DNA of 28,854 nt, taken from positions 1 to 28,854 of the IMG/VR virus record IMGVR_UViG_3300035670_006354; one strand, given 5' to 3'. The translations under genes were made by a program, and so were the position numbers. Under the pieces are notes generated by a model. It was not told the DNA's origin, made no database searches, and was given only the letters and a program-made list of their open reading frames with translations. Source of the DNA: a virus. Shown here piece after piece: positions 1 through 6,287 of the stretch. Positions within the stretch are counted from its first letter, which is position 1. Each line of letters starts with the position of its first letter.

Positions 1-1
1 C

Positions 2-256
2 ATCAGTGAGAAAGCGATCCAAGCCCGACGCCAAGAACTCCTTGACCTATTGGATCAACTGGTGGAAGCGGGTGAAGCAGAGGAGCAACTCGCGTGGAAC
101 GACTGCAAGATCACGCGTCGCTCTCGCAAGTCCTACACCTATCCCGCTCACATCCTTGAGCAACGCGAGCAGCTCAAGGCATCCGAACGACTTTCACTCG
201 CCTTGGGCGAGGCCTCGGTAACCATCAATCACTTCTGGGAAGTCCGCACAGCATGA
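2..256 (+). CDS. Hypothetical protein, C-terminal part (5' end outside window)
   Basis: The reading frame is open from the first bases of the window and ends at TGA 254-256, so only the last 84 residues are seen. An internal ATG at 50 exists, but the frame upstream of it reads as protein-like (ISEKAIQARRQELLDLLDQL), so I treat the gene as truncated by the window edge. The visible part is mostly helical and charged, with a Glu/Ala-rich stretch and a C-terminal segment ending NHFWEVRTA. No family is recognised. It overlaps the next gene by four bases (ATGA), so the two are probably co-translated. Its position upstream of a resolvase and terminase suggests an early or middle phage gene, which is context only. 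Confidence 0.6.
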   Translation: MSEKAIQARRQELLDLLDQLVEAGEAEEQLAWNDCKITRRSRKSYTYPAHILEQREQLKASERLSLALGEASVTINHFWEVRTA

Positions 257-558
257 AGGAATCCAAACGCACCAGCCGCTTTGTTGAGCTTGAAAATTAC
301 GACCACACAGCCAAAGGGGATGATTTCTTAGAGGTGACTGAATGGTCCAACGCTGAAGGCTTTGACTTGCACATCAGCCGTGGCGAGCAGACCATCTCGC
401 TGACGTGGGGTGAGTTCACCGCTATGCAAGCAGCGCTTGGCGACTGGATTGATCAGCCCGATTCCGCATGCCCTCACATTGTCAGCTCTGACGAGGGCAC
501 CAGCTACTGCAAGCTGGCGGAAAAAACTGCAGATCTGCTGGCCAAACTTAAATCCTGA
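253..558 (+). CDS. Hypothetical protein, 101 aa
   Basis: ATG 253 overlaps the stop of the preceding gene (ATGA), which fixes the start. The protein is acidic and compact, with a mix of predicted strands and helices, one aromatic-rich stretch (TSRFVELENYD) and a C-terminal helix rich in Lys and Leu. There is no signal peptide or membrane segment. Two Cys (SACPH and SYCK) are about 20 residues apart without a recognisable metal-binding spacing. I do not recognise the family. It lies in an early-gene-like cluster just before a LuxR-type HTH protein, 23 bp downstream. The opposite-strand ORF over the same DNA is a shadow. Confidence 0.6.
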   Translation: MKESKRTSRFVELENYDHTAKGDDFLEVTEWSNAEGFDLHISRGEQTISLTWGEFTAMQAALGDWIDQPDSACPHIVSSDEGTSYCKLAEKTADLLAKLKS

Positions 559-581
559 TAATTCAGTTCCTCCTTTATCCC

Positions 582-824
582 ATGGCAACTAGGCATCCTA
601 AATTAACTAAACGGGAACTTGAGGTACTGGAACAGATTGCATGTAATGCCACCAATAAAGAAATCGCAGCTTATTTCTTCATCAGCTCAGAAACGGTAAA
701 AAGCCATGTGACCCATGTCTTGCGCAAGCTGGGTTGTAGGAGTCGGCTCCAGGCTGCCATCAAAGGCGTCCGTCTCGGTTTGGTGGAGTTGTCTGACGCC
801 CAACCTTCTGGAATTTCCAGATAG
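582..824 (+). CDS. Stand-alone LuxR/GerE-type helix-turn-helix protein, 80 aa
   Basis: Residues about 7-70 form a complete GerE-type DNA-binding domain: LTKRELEVLEQIACNATNKE, then IAAYFFISSETVKSHVTHVL, then RKLGCRSRLQAAI. The recognition helix is the SSETVKSHV segment and the dimerisation helix follows. There is no receiver, PAS or autoinducer domain, so this is a minimal regulator that presumably binds DNA as a dimer without sensing a signal itself. Full-length LuxR and NarL proteins are usually over 200 residues. ATG 582 follows a pyrimidine-rich leader without an obvious Shine-Dalgarno sequence. It likely regulates phage genes. GerE-type domains resemble sigma region 4 in fold, which matters because the sigma-like protein at 3698-4312 lacks region 4. 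Confidence 0.88.
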   Translation: MATRHPKLTKRELEVLEQIACNATNKEIAAYFFISSETVKSHVTHVLRKLGCRSRLQAAIKGVRLGLVELSDAQPSGISR

Positions 825-870
825 TTCAGTCACGCTCACACCACGTCTTCACGATCTCACGCTTCAACCC

Positions 871-1044
871 ATGCCACCCAAGCTCAAAGCCTCCACGCTC
901 CCTGTCACCCTCACCGCCTACCAGCGCGCCATTGACGCCGCCGCTCGCACCGTCTCCGGTATCCCCCGCGCTCAACTCGAAGCCATCGTCGCCGCTGCCA
1001 TCACCGCCATTGGCAAACCAACAGATGACAACCAAGCGGCCTGA
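871..1044 (+). CDS. Small hypothetical protein, 57 aa
   Basis: I chose ATG 871 because the frame upstream is a shadow of the LuxR gene. The protein begins MPPKLKASTLPVTLTAYQRA and is Ala-rich and mostly helical (IDAAARTVSGIPRAQLEAIV), ending DDNQAA. There are no Cys, no membrane segment and no recognised domain. Its end overlaps the next ORF, which starts at 1025, by 20 bases, in the style of packed phage operons. A 46-bp gap separates it from the LuxR-type gene. The function is unknown, and the call rests on coding-like composition and tiling with its neighbours. Confidence 0.5.
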   Translation: MPPKLKASTLPVTLTAYQRAIDAAARTVSGIPRAQLEAIVAAAITAIGKPTDDNQAA

Positions 1045-1201
1045 ATACCAACCCTGTCGCCTTGTCTCCCTCTGCGGTCAGTTCCTCACCGTCAATGGCA
1101 CCTTCTCCGCAGACCCTGCCCGTGCCCTCACTGCAGAACGCTGGTGGATTGAACGCGAACAAAGGCGCATCAACACCGCCACCATCATCCTCCGCGCCTA
1201 G
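1025..1201 (+). CDS. Small hypothetical protein, 58 aa
   Basis: ATG 1025 lies within the end of the previous ORF. The product begins MTTKRPEYQPCRLVSLCGQF and ends with a basic, aromatic helix (AERWWIEREQRRINTATIIL) that could contact nucleic acid, which is inference. It ends at TAG 1199-1201, and the most likely resolvase start region overlaps its second half in another frame. Its amino acid mix looks more protein-like than the Pro/Ser-rich sequence read in the overlapping resolvase frame, so I believe this ORF and suspect that the resolvase starts late. No family is recognised. Confidence 0.5.
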   Translation: MTTKRPEYQPCRLVSLCGQFLTVNGTFSADPARALTAERWWIEREQRRINTATIILRA

Positions 1202-1628
1202 CGCCATCACCTTCGATGTGATCGGCATGGAAGCCGCCACGCAAGGCTCCAAACGCGCCATGCCCAACGGCATCATGCTCGAAACCAACAAGCGCCTCCG
1301 CCCCTGGCGCTCGCACATCACTGACGCTGCACTCGCCACCAACTACCCCCTCACCACCGCACCCGTCTCCATCTCCATCACCTTCCGTTTCCTACGCCCC
1401 AAAGGTCACTACAACAAATCCGGCCTATCTCCAAAAGCACCACTCCACCTAACCTCTAAGCAGAAAGGCGACATCGACAAGCTCTCCCGTGCCGTGCTTG
1501 ATGCCCTCACTGGCACTCTTCTTCACGACGATTCTCAAGTGGTTCAACTATCCGCCCACAAGCGCTACACCACCCCAGAAGAACGACCCGGTGCCCTCAT
1601 CACCATCATTCCCCTCGCGGCAACCTAA
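1095..1628 (+). CDS. RusA-family Holliday junction resolvase-like endonuclease
   Basis: The core begins around codon 1203 (AITFDVIG), followed by a QGSKRAMPNG loop, the ETNKRLRPWR segment and RPKGHYNKSG. The diagnostic RusA block comes next: KGDIDKLSRAVLDALTGTLL followed by HDDSQVVQLSAHKRY. The acidic residues in GDIDKL and HDDSQV match the metal-binding positions of RusA, which cuts four-way DNA junctions as a dimer. In phages RusA-like enzymes often sit just before terminase and resolve branched DNA before packaging. The start is uncertain. ATG 1095 gives a low-complexity Pro/Ser N-terminus overlapping the previous gene, TTG 1149 is possible, and ATG 1227 would remove the first beta strand. 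Family assignment is secure and the 5' end is not. Confidence 0.8.
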   Translation: MAPSPQTLPVPSLQNAGGLNANKGASTPPPSSSAPSAITFDVIGMEAATQGSKRAMPNGIMLETNKRLRPWRSHITDAALATNYPLTTAPVSISITFRFLRPKGHYNKSGLSPKAPLHLTSKQKGDIDKLSRAVLDALTGTLLHDDSQVVQLSAHKRYTTPEERPGALITIIPLAAT

Positions 1629-1631
1629 ACC
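1619..1631 (+). repeat. Recurrent junction element, copy 1 (GGCAACCTAAACC)
   Basis: A copy of the recurring intergenic element. It overlaps the resolvase stop codon, so the upstream protein ends in Ala-Thr-stop. Its first base lies 29 nt before the next start at 1648. Confidence 0.55.
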
Positions 1632-1647
1632 ACTCAGCCTTGGCACC

Positions 1648-1962
1648 ATGGAGCCTTGGTCCGTCGTCGCTGAATACCCCTACACCGGTGAACCCTTCGG
1701 TCTCGTCTTCAATGACGACTCCACCTTCACCGAAGCTGAATACATCGCTCGACAGCTCCTCGCCACCTTCCGTCTCACCGGCCTCTACATCCCCTCCGCC
1801 TCACAAGACAACACCGAAGGCCACTACCTCTTCCTCTTCACCATCGAGCCCGAAACCCTCCCTCGCATGGGCACCATCTGGGCCTTTGATGCACAAGACG
1901 CTGAACTGCGCCTCACCGTCCTCGCCTCCGATGGCACACTCTTCATGCCGGCCTCCGGTTAA
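1648..1962 (+). CDS. Hypothetical protein, 104 aa
   Basis: The start is ATG 1648, 29 nt after a recurrent junction element. The product (MEPWSVVAEYPYTGEPFGLV onward) is acidic, with many Thr, Phe and Pro and alternating hydrophobic residues suggestive of a small beta-rich fold. It ends with a short strand-turn segment (ASDGTLFMPASG). There are no Cys, no signal peptide and no membrane segment, and I recognise no family. It sits between the resolvase and the small terminase, only 9 bp before the latter, so it may take part in replication or the switch to packaging. That is position-based inference. Confidence 0.6.
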   Translation: MEPWSVVAEYPYTGEPFGLVFNDDSTFTEAEYIARQLLATFRLTGLYIPSASQDNTEGHYLFLFTIEPETLPRMGTIWAFDAQDAELRLTVLASDGTLFMPASG

Positions 1963-1971
1963 ACTCAGGCC

Positions 1972-2295
1972 ATGGCAAAGAAGAGCACTAACGTAGAAAT
2001 TGATGAGCGGGTCAACGCCGTTTACGACCTGCTTCTTCGTGCCTATAGCCGTACCCAAATCCTGCGATACGCGGCGGAGCAATGGGGAGTGGCCGAACGT
2101 ACAGCCGAGACTTACATCCAACGCGCACGCCAGTTAATGCAACTGGATGCCGAACTTGAACGCCCTCAGTGGCTAGCAGCTGCAGTCGCTCGCCTCTACG
2201 ACTACGAACGCCGCGCTTCCGAATCCAATCAGCTCGGTGTAGCCCTCAAGGCCTTGGAAGACCAAGCCAAGCTGCTTCGCTTCGAGATGTCCTGA
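1972..2295 (+). CDS. Terminase small subunit (TerS-like), 107 aa
   Basis: This lies immediately upstream of the large terminase and overlaps it by one base (TGATG). Residues about 10-55 form an HTH-like helical region (VYDLLLRAYSRTQILRYAAE followed by WGVAERTAETYIQRARQLM), as expected for the DNA-binding part of small terminases. The C-terminal half is a long helical segment (LAAAVARLYDYERRASESNQ and onward to LLRFEMS) that would form the oligomerisation core. Small terminases bind pac or cos sites as rings and feed DNA to the large subunit. Length fits the short members of the family. Assignment rests on HTH content plus position. Confidence 0.8.
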   Translation: MAKKSTNVEIDERVNAVYDLLLRAYSRTQILRYAAEQWGVAERTAETYIQRARQLMQLDAELERPQWLAAAVARLYDYERRASESNQLGVALKALEDQAKLLRFEMS

Positions 2296-3698
2296 TGGCA
2301 TCGCTCCTGGCTGGTATCTGCAAGCCCGAACCCATCACGGCCTTTCTCAACGACCGCTCCACCCAGCCCGTAGAGCGCCTCTCCTTCTACGACTGGCTCA
2401 AGCAGGTCTCCCCCAACGACAACTGGGACTGGCCACACCTCGCCTACATCCGCACCTACCTCGACGCGATCACCGCCGGCACTCTCAAACGGTTGATCGT
2501 CACCGTGCCGCCCCGCCATGGCAAAAGCCATCAAGGCACCATCCGCTATCCCGTCTATCGCTTGGAGCAAGACCCCACGCAGCGCGTGGTGATCGCTGCC
2601 TATTCGCAGACGCTGGCCAACACCTTCAGCCGTCAAGCTCGGCGGATTGCTTCGCAGCGCTTTGAGATCAGCAGCGACCGCAAATCTGTGGAGCAATGGG
2701 AGACACCCGCTGGTGGTGGTCTTCGCGCCGTTGGTGTAGGTGCAGGGATCACAGGTTTGGGAAGTTCGCTGACCCTGATCGACGACCCAACTAAGAGCAG
2801 AGAGGAGGCTGAATCCGAGGCCTACCGCGAGCGTGTTTGGAACTGGTATCGAGACGACCTTTACACCCGCCTCGAACCCGGTGGTGCCGTCGTGCTCACC
2901 ATGACGCGCTGGCATGAAGACGACCTGGCCGGCCGCATCCTCAATTCCGACGACGCGGACTCGTGGACGGTGGTGAACCTCCCGGCCATCGCAGAAGACA
3001 ACGACCCCCTCGGCCGCACCCCTGGCGCTGCGCTTTGCCCCGAGCGCTACGACCTCACCGCTCTGCAAGATCGCCGCCGCGTCCTAGGTGAATACGGCTT
3101 CAATGCCTTGTTCCAGCAGCGGCCCTCACCCCCAGCCGGTGGCCTGTTCAAGCGCTCCTGGTGGCAGACCTACCGCGAGCTGCCCCAGCTCGACCGCATC
3201 ATCACCAGCTGGGATCTCACCTTCAAAGACGGCCCCAACACTGACTACGTGGTGGGCCTCGTCATCGGTCAGAAAGGCGCCAGCTTCTACATCCTCGATT
3301 GCATCCGCGACCGCCTCGACATCACCGAGACGATCCCCGCCATCGTCAACACCTTCAACCGCTACAAGCCTGTCGCCACGGTGGTGGAAGACAAGGCGAA
3401 CGGCCCCGCTGTCATCGCCATGCTCAAGAGCAAGGTGGCCGGGCTGATCGCGGTCAACCCGCAAGGCGGGAAGTTCTCTCGCGCCTCAGCGATCTCCCCA
3501 ATGATCGAGGCCGGCAACGTCTTCCTGCCGGAGCGCAGCAGCTGGGCCTCGGCGCTCATTGAAGAAGCCGCTGCCTTCCCTAACGCTGCCCACGACGACC
3601 AAGTGGACGCGCTGAGCCAAGGCCTCTCCTGGCTCCGTTCACGCCCGGCGATCAGCACCGCTGCCGCTGTCTCCTACGGGCAGGCCGCCGCATGGTGA
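2295..3698 (+). CDS. terL: Terminase large subunit, 467 aa
   Basis: ATP-driven DNA packaging motor and nuclease that docks on the portal. ATG 2295 overlaps the TerS stop (TGATG), and I prefer it to the longer frame starting at 2169, which lies inside TerS. Walker A is VPPRHGKS (residues 71-78), Walker B is LTLIDDP (159-165), and a coupling-motif-like TMTRWHEDD follows at 202-210. The nuclease domain shows its three acidic clusters: SWDLTFKD (D307), VVEDKANG (E365/D366) and AAHDDQVDAL (D434/D435). Length is normal for the terminase_6/RNase H-like type. The C-terminal tail is Ala-rich. All key residues are present, so it should be active. It overlaps the next ORF. Confidence 0.96.
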   Translation: MASLLAGICKPEPITAFLNDRSTQPVERLSFYDWLKQVSPNDNWDWPHLAYIRTYLDAITAGTLKRLIVTVPPRHGKSHQGTIRYPVYRLEQDPTQRVVIAAYSQTLANTFSRQARRIASQRFEISSDRKSVEQWETPAGGGLRAVGVGAGITGLGSSLTLIDDPTKSREEAESEAYRERVWNWYRDDLYTRLEPGGAVVLTMTRWHEDDLAGRILNSDDADSWTVVNLPAIAEDNDPLGRTPGAALCPERYDLTALQDRRRVLGEYGFNALFQQRPSPPAGGLFKRSWWQTYRELPQLDRIITSWDLTFKDGPNTDYVVGLVIGQKGASFYILDCIRDRLDITETIPAIVNTFNRYKPVATVVEDKANGPAVIAMLKSKVAGLIAVNPQGGKFSRASAISPMIEAGNVFLPERSSWASALIEEAAAFPNAAHDDQVDALSQGLSWLRSRPAISTAAAVSYGQAAAW

Positions 3699-4312
3699 TG
3701 ACCAAACCCCAGCGCCACAGACCCTGCGATGGCCAGCTAAGCCTTCCGCTCCTCTCCGATGGCCCCTGGCAGCCGGCACCCCTGCCCACCGGCAAGCTGC
3801 CGCCGCGCAAGCCCAAGAGCACCCGTCCGAAAACCCTCCTCTACCGCGAGACCTGCCCCAGGCAGCGCCGCAAGGAGGAGCGCATGGTGCAGCAGCACAT
3901 CCCCCTGCTCAAGCTGATCATCAAGCAGCAGCACCACAAGTACAAGTGCATTGAGATCGAGGATCTTTACAGCCTTGGCCTAATCGGCCTGCTCAAGGCG
4001 GTGCGCAAATACGACGCCGCCACCGGCTACAAGTTCTCCACCATTGCCCTGCCTTTCATCCTTGGCGAGTGGCGGCACTACATCCGCGACCACAACTTCT
4101 GGCTGAAGGCACCCGGTGCGGTGCGCCAGCGCGGGATGCACGCCAGACGCCTACTGGAGCGCGGCGAGACCATGGCGCAGGTGTGCGTGAAGCTCGGCAT
4201 CAGCGCGGAAGAACTCAAGCTGGACCTACGCGCCACCGCCGGCATGGGGCATGAGCTGGGCGGCTTTGAGCTGCATTCCGCTGACGATCAGATGGACGCT
4301 GGCTGGCTCTAG
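3698..4312 (+). CDS. Sigma-70-like protein with regions 2 and 3 only (no region 4), 204 aa
   Basis: I chose ATG 3698 because it forms a TGATG overlap with terL, like many junctions here; ATG 3692 is also possible. Residues 1-60 are a basic, Pro-rich tail. Residues about 62-134 match sigma region 2 of the SigF/SigB group: QHIPLLKLIIKQ, EIEDLYSLGLIGLLKAVRKY, then GYKFSTIALPFILGEWRHYI and RDHN. Residues 135-176 resemble region 3 (LKAPGAVRQRG, then VKLGISAEEL). After that the protein ends in a short acidic tail, without region 4, which would bind the -35 box and the beta flap. Group 3 sigmas are usually about 230-260 residues with region 4. It could direct late transcription with a partner, or act as an anti-host factor. 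Its position inside the packaging genes is unusual. Confidence 0.82.
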   Translation: MTKPQRHRPCDGQLSLPLLSDGPWQPAPLPTGKLPPRKPKSTRPKTLLYRETCPRQRRKEERMVQQHIPLLKLIIKQQHHKYKCIEIEDLYSLGLIGLLKAVRKYDAATGYKFSTIALPFILGEWRHYIRDHNFWLKAPGAVRQRGMHARRLLERGETMAQVCVKLGISAEELKLDLRATAGMGHELGGFELHSADDQMDAGWL

Positions 4313-4321
4313 TCCACTGAC

Positions 4322-4349
4322 TTGCATTAGCTAGCCTAAGTGGTATAGT
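4322..4349 (+). promoter_or_regulatory. Candidate sigma-70 promoter after the sigma-like gene
   Basis: TTGCAT (4322-4327) and TATAGT (4344-4349) are separated by 16 bp, close to a consensus bacterial promoter. It sits just after the sigma-like gene and before a 240-bp non-coding stretch leading to the membrane HTH and portal genes. It is the best promoter match I found in the window. The GCTAGCCT at 4330-4337 in the spacer recurs at 17726-17733. Confidence 0.55.
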
Positions 4350-4588
4350 GGTGGTGTGAACGGGAAACGGCAGCGACAGCGCCACCCAATCACCAGACAT
4401 GGGGCGGACAGCACGCACCCCGCCGGCTTGACCGGCACGAGGAGCGGCTCGGGGAACAGAACACACGACCCGTAGAAATCGAGTTCAACAGGGCCTGACT
4501 AAGCCCGCACCGCCGGTTGGCCCGGCACCCCCTTCCGCTGCGTTGAGCGCCCTAAGCGGCTGCTCCGCACCTTGCATCCACTTCAGCC
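4350..4588 (+). other. Non-coding leader or small-RNA candidate with twin hairpins
   Basis: I find no convincing ORF on either strand in this gap. It holds two similar short hairpins: GCCGG-CTTGA-CCGGC at 4422-4436 and GCCGG-TTGGC-CCGGC at 4512-4526. Both have the flanking pattern GCAC-(C)CGCCGG-N5-CCGGCAC, so they form an imperfect direct repeat of a hairpin. A third possible stem (CCGCT/AGCGG) lies near 4533-4560. There is no T-run, so these are not classical terminators. With a promoter just upstream, the stretch could be a structured leader or a small RNA, or a binding or packaging region. Function is not determined. Confidence 0.35.
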
Positions 4589-4774
4589 ATGACCATCACC
4601 TGCCTCGCGGCCTGGGGCCTCGCCCTGCTGCTGCTCCCTCTGATCGTGGTCCTCTGGGCCACTGAATCCCGCAGCCAACGCATCCATCGCCTGCGCCGCC
4701 AAGGCTGGTCGCAGCAACGCATCGCCTCTCACCTCCAGATCTCTCGCTATCAAGTGCGCCTAGCCCTTTCTTAA
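4589..4774 (+). CDS. Membrane-anchored helix-turn-helix protein, 61 aa
   Basis: Residues about 3-24 (TCLAAWGLALLLLPLIVVLW) form a single hydrophobic transmembrane helix or uncleaved signal anchor. Residues about 29-61 form a resolvase-like HTH (RIHRLRRQGWSQQRIASHLQ, then ISRYQVRLALS), with the helix-turn-helix around QQRIASHLQISRYQV. The basic residues directly after the membrane helix predict that the HTH faces the cytoplasm. The combination suggests a protein that tethers DNA to the membrane or regulates from it. It lies between the sigma-like gene with its non-coding leader and the portal gene. I have a general impression that similar tiny TM-HTH proteins occur in cyanophages but cannot name a family. 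Confidence 0.72.
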   Translation: MTITCLAAWGLALLLLPLIVVLWATESRSQRIHRLRRQGWSQQRIASHLQISRYQVRLALS

Positions 4775-4779
4775 TCACC

Positions 4780-4792
4780 GGCAATTTCAGGC
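4780..4792 (+). repeat. Recurrent junction element, copy 2 (GGCAATTTCAGGC)
   Basis: Identical over 13 nt to the copy at 7714-7726. It starts 32 nt before the portal start codon and 5 nt after the upstream stop codon. Confidence 0.65.
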
Positions 4793-4811
4793 ACGGAAGA
4801 AAACCACATGG

Positions 4812-6287
4812 ATGGACGGCAGGCCTGCCATTGACGGCGATCTCTTCGATGCGCCCAACCTGCCGACCTGGAAGCATCCGGTCCTGCGGGACATTGAGCC
4901 CGATCTGCAGCTCTTAGGCGACTGCTGGCTGGGCCTGCGCGGCAGTGAAGCCACCTACCTGCCGCAGGAAACCAAAGAGCCTGACCGCGCCTATCGCAAC
5001 CGCTTAGCGCGGGCCACCTACGTGCCCAGCTTCCGCAAGGCCATTGAGGCCATGAGCGGCATCCTCTCGCAGTTCACCCTCTCCGACCTGCCCGCCTCCC
5101 TGGAGCAACAGCTGGAGGATGTGGACCAGCTGGGTAACAACCTGACGGCCTTCATGGCCATGGCCGACAGCCTCGCCATGCGCGATGGCGGTTGCGCCGT
5201 CATGGTCGAAATGCCGCAGCAGGTCGCGGTGGAATCTGAGGCTGACCGCTTGGCCTTTGGCCGTCAGCCCTATCTGGTGCTGATCGAGCGCCGCAACATC
5301 CTCAACTGGAAGACCGAATACATCGCCGGTCAAGAGCAGCTGGTGCAGGCCACGCTGCTCGAATGGCGTGAAGTGGAAGCCGGCAGCTTTGGCTTCACCG
5401 TTGAGCCGTTCTTCCGCGTGCTCACCCCTGGTGCCTTCCAGGTCTATGCGCTGAACAAACAGCTCGGTGCCACCACCAAGCTGCAGCTGGTGGAGGAAGG
5501 CTTTACCAGCCTGAGCGAGGTGCCGCTGGTCTGGTATGCACCGCAGCCGCAGCGCTGGGGTCATGGCCTGCCGCCGTTCCGCGAGCTGGCGCTGCTCACC
5601 TTGCAGCACTACCGCAGCCGCTCCGATCTCAACGAGCTGCTGCACCGCTGCGCCCTGCCGGTGCCGGTGCGCCGTGGTGCGCTGCTGATGGACGGTCAAA
5701 CCCCACCGCCGCTGGTGATCGGCCCGAACAGCGTGGTGGATGTGCCCGTTGATGGGGACTTCCGCTTTGCGGAACCCTCCGGCAGCAGCCTCCAGCAGCA
5801 GCAGGAACACCTGCTTCACATCGAGCAGCTGATCAACAACGAGACGCTGGCGTTCATGAGCGGCCAAGAGGCCGTCACCGCGACTCAGGCCAGGCTGCAG
5901 GCCGGTCAGGTGCAAAGCGGTCTGGCGCTGGCCGGGATGCAGAAGGCCAGCCTGTTTGAGCAGCTGCAGATGCTCTGGGTGGCCTACACCGGCGAGGAGC
6001 CCACTGGTGTGCTGCAGATTGCTGCACAAGCATTGGAGTCGCGCCTAGAGCCGCAGCAGGTGGCGCAGATCCAGAGCCTCGCTGATGGCGGCTACATCAG
6101 CAAAGAGACCACGCTGGAACTGCTCCAGCGCGGCGGAGTCCTGCCCGTTGATTTTGACATTGAAGCTGAAGTGCTCGGCTTGGATGGCAGCGATCAGCAG
6201 CAACTGCAGGCGCAGCTGGAGCGGGATCGCCTACTGCTGGAGCAGAACGTCATGCTGCCCCCGCAGGCCCTGCAGCCTGGTAGCTAA
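4812..6287 (+). CDS. Portal protein (DUF4055-like), 491 aa
   Basis: The dodecameric portal forms the DNA entry channel at one capsid vertex, binds terminase during packaging and later the head-tail connector. The sequence has the features of the DUF4055 phage family: an N-terminal segment with LPTWKHPVLRDIEPDLQLL and a conserved YLPQETKEPDRAYRNRLARA block, followed by FRKAIEAMSGILSQF. The centre holds the stem/clip region, and the Gln-rich C-terminal half would be the helical crown or barrel. Length is normal for portals. ATG 4812 is preceded by a recurrent junction element. The stop overlaps the Mu-F start (TAATG). The large ORF on the opposite strand is a shadow. Confidence 0.9.
   Translation: MDGRPAIDGDLFDAPNLPTWKHPVLRDIEPDLQLLGDCWLGLRGSEATYLPQETKEPDRAYRNRLARATYVPSFRKAIEAMSGILSQFTLSDLPASLEQQLEDVDQLGNNLTAFMAMADSLAMRDGGCAVMVEMPQQVAVESEADRLAFGRQPYLVLIERRNILNWKTEYIAGQEQLVQATLLEWREVEAGSFGFTVEPFFRVLTPGAFQVYALNKQLGATTKLQLVEEGFTSLSEVPLVWYAPQPQRWGHGLPPFRELALLTLQHYRSRSDLNELLHRCALPVPVRRGALLMDGQTPPPLVIGPNSVVDVPVDGDFRFAEPSGSSLQQQQEHLLHIEQLINNETLAFMSGQEAVTATQARLQAGQVQSGLALAGMQKASLFEQLQMLWVAYTGEEPTGVLQIAAQALESRLEPQQVAQIQSLADGGYISKETTLELLQRGGVLPVDFDIEAEVLGLDGSDQQQLQAQLERDRLLLEQNVMLPPQALQPGS

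Noticed and set aside
2229-3068. A 279-residue minus-strand ORF opposite the large terminase
   Set aside because: The opposite plus-strand frame has a full terminase with all catalytic motifs; the minus-strand product has no recognisable motif and is a high-GC shadow.
4215-4466. A minus-strand ORF of 83 residues covering part of the non-coding gap
   Set aside because: Arg/Pro/Ala-rich, overlaps the end of the sigma-like gene and has no ribosome site; judged a GC-rich shadow, so the gap is left as non-coding.
5004-6029. A 341-residue minus-strand ORF opposite the portal
   Set aside because: The His/Gln/Leu-rich composition is the reverse reading of a portal coding frame; no ribosome site or motif.
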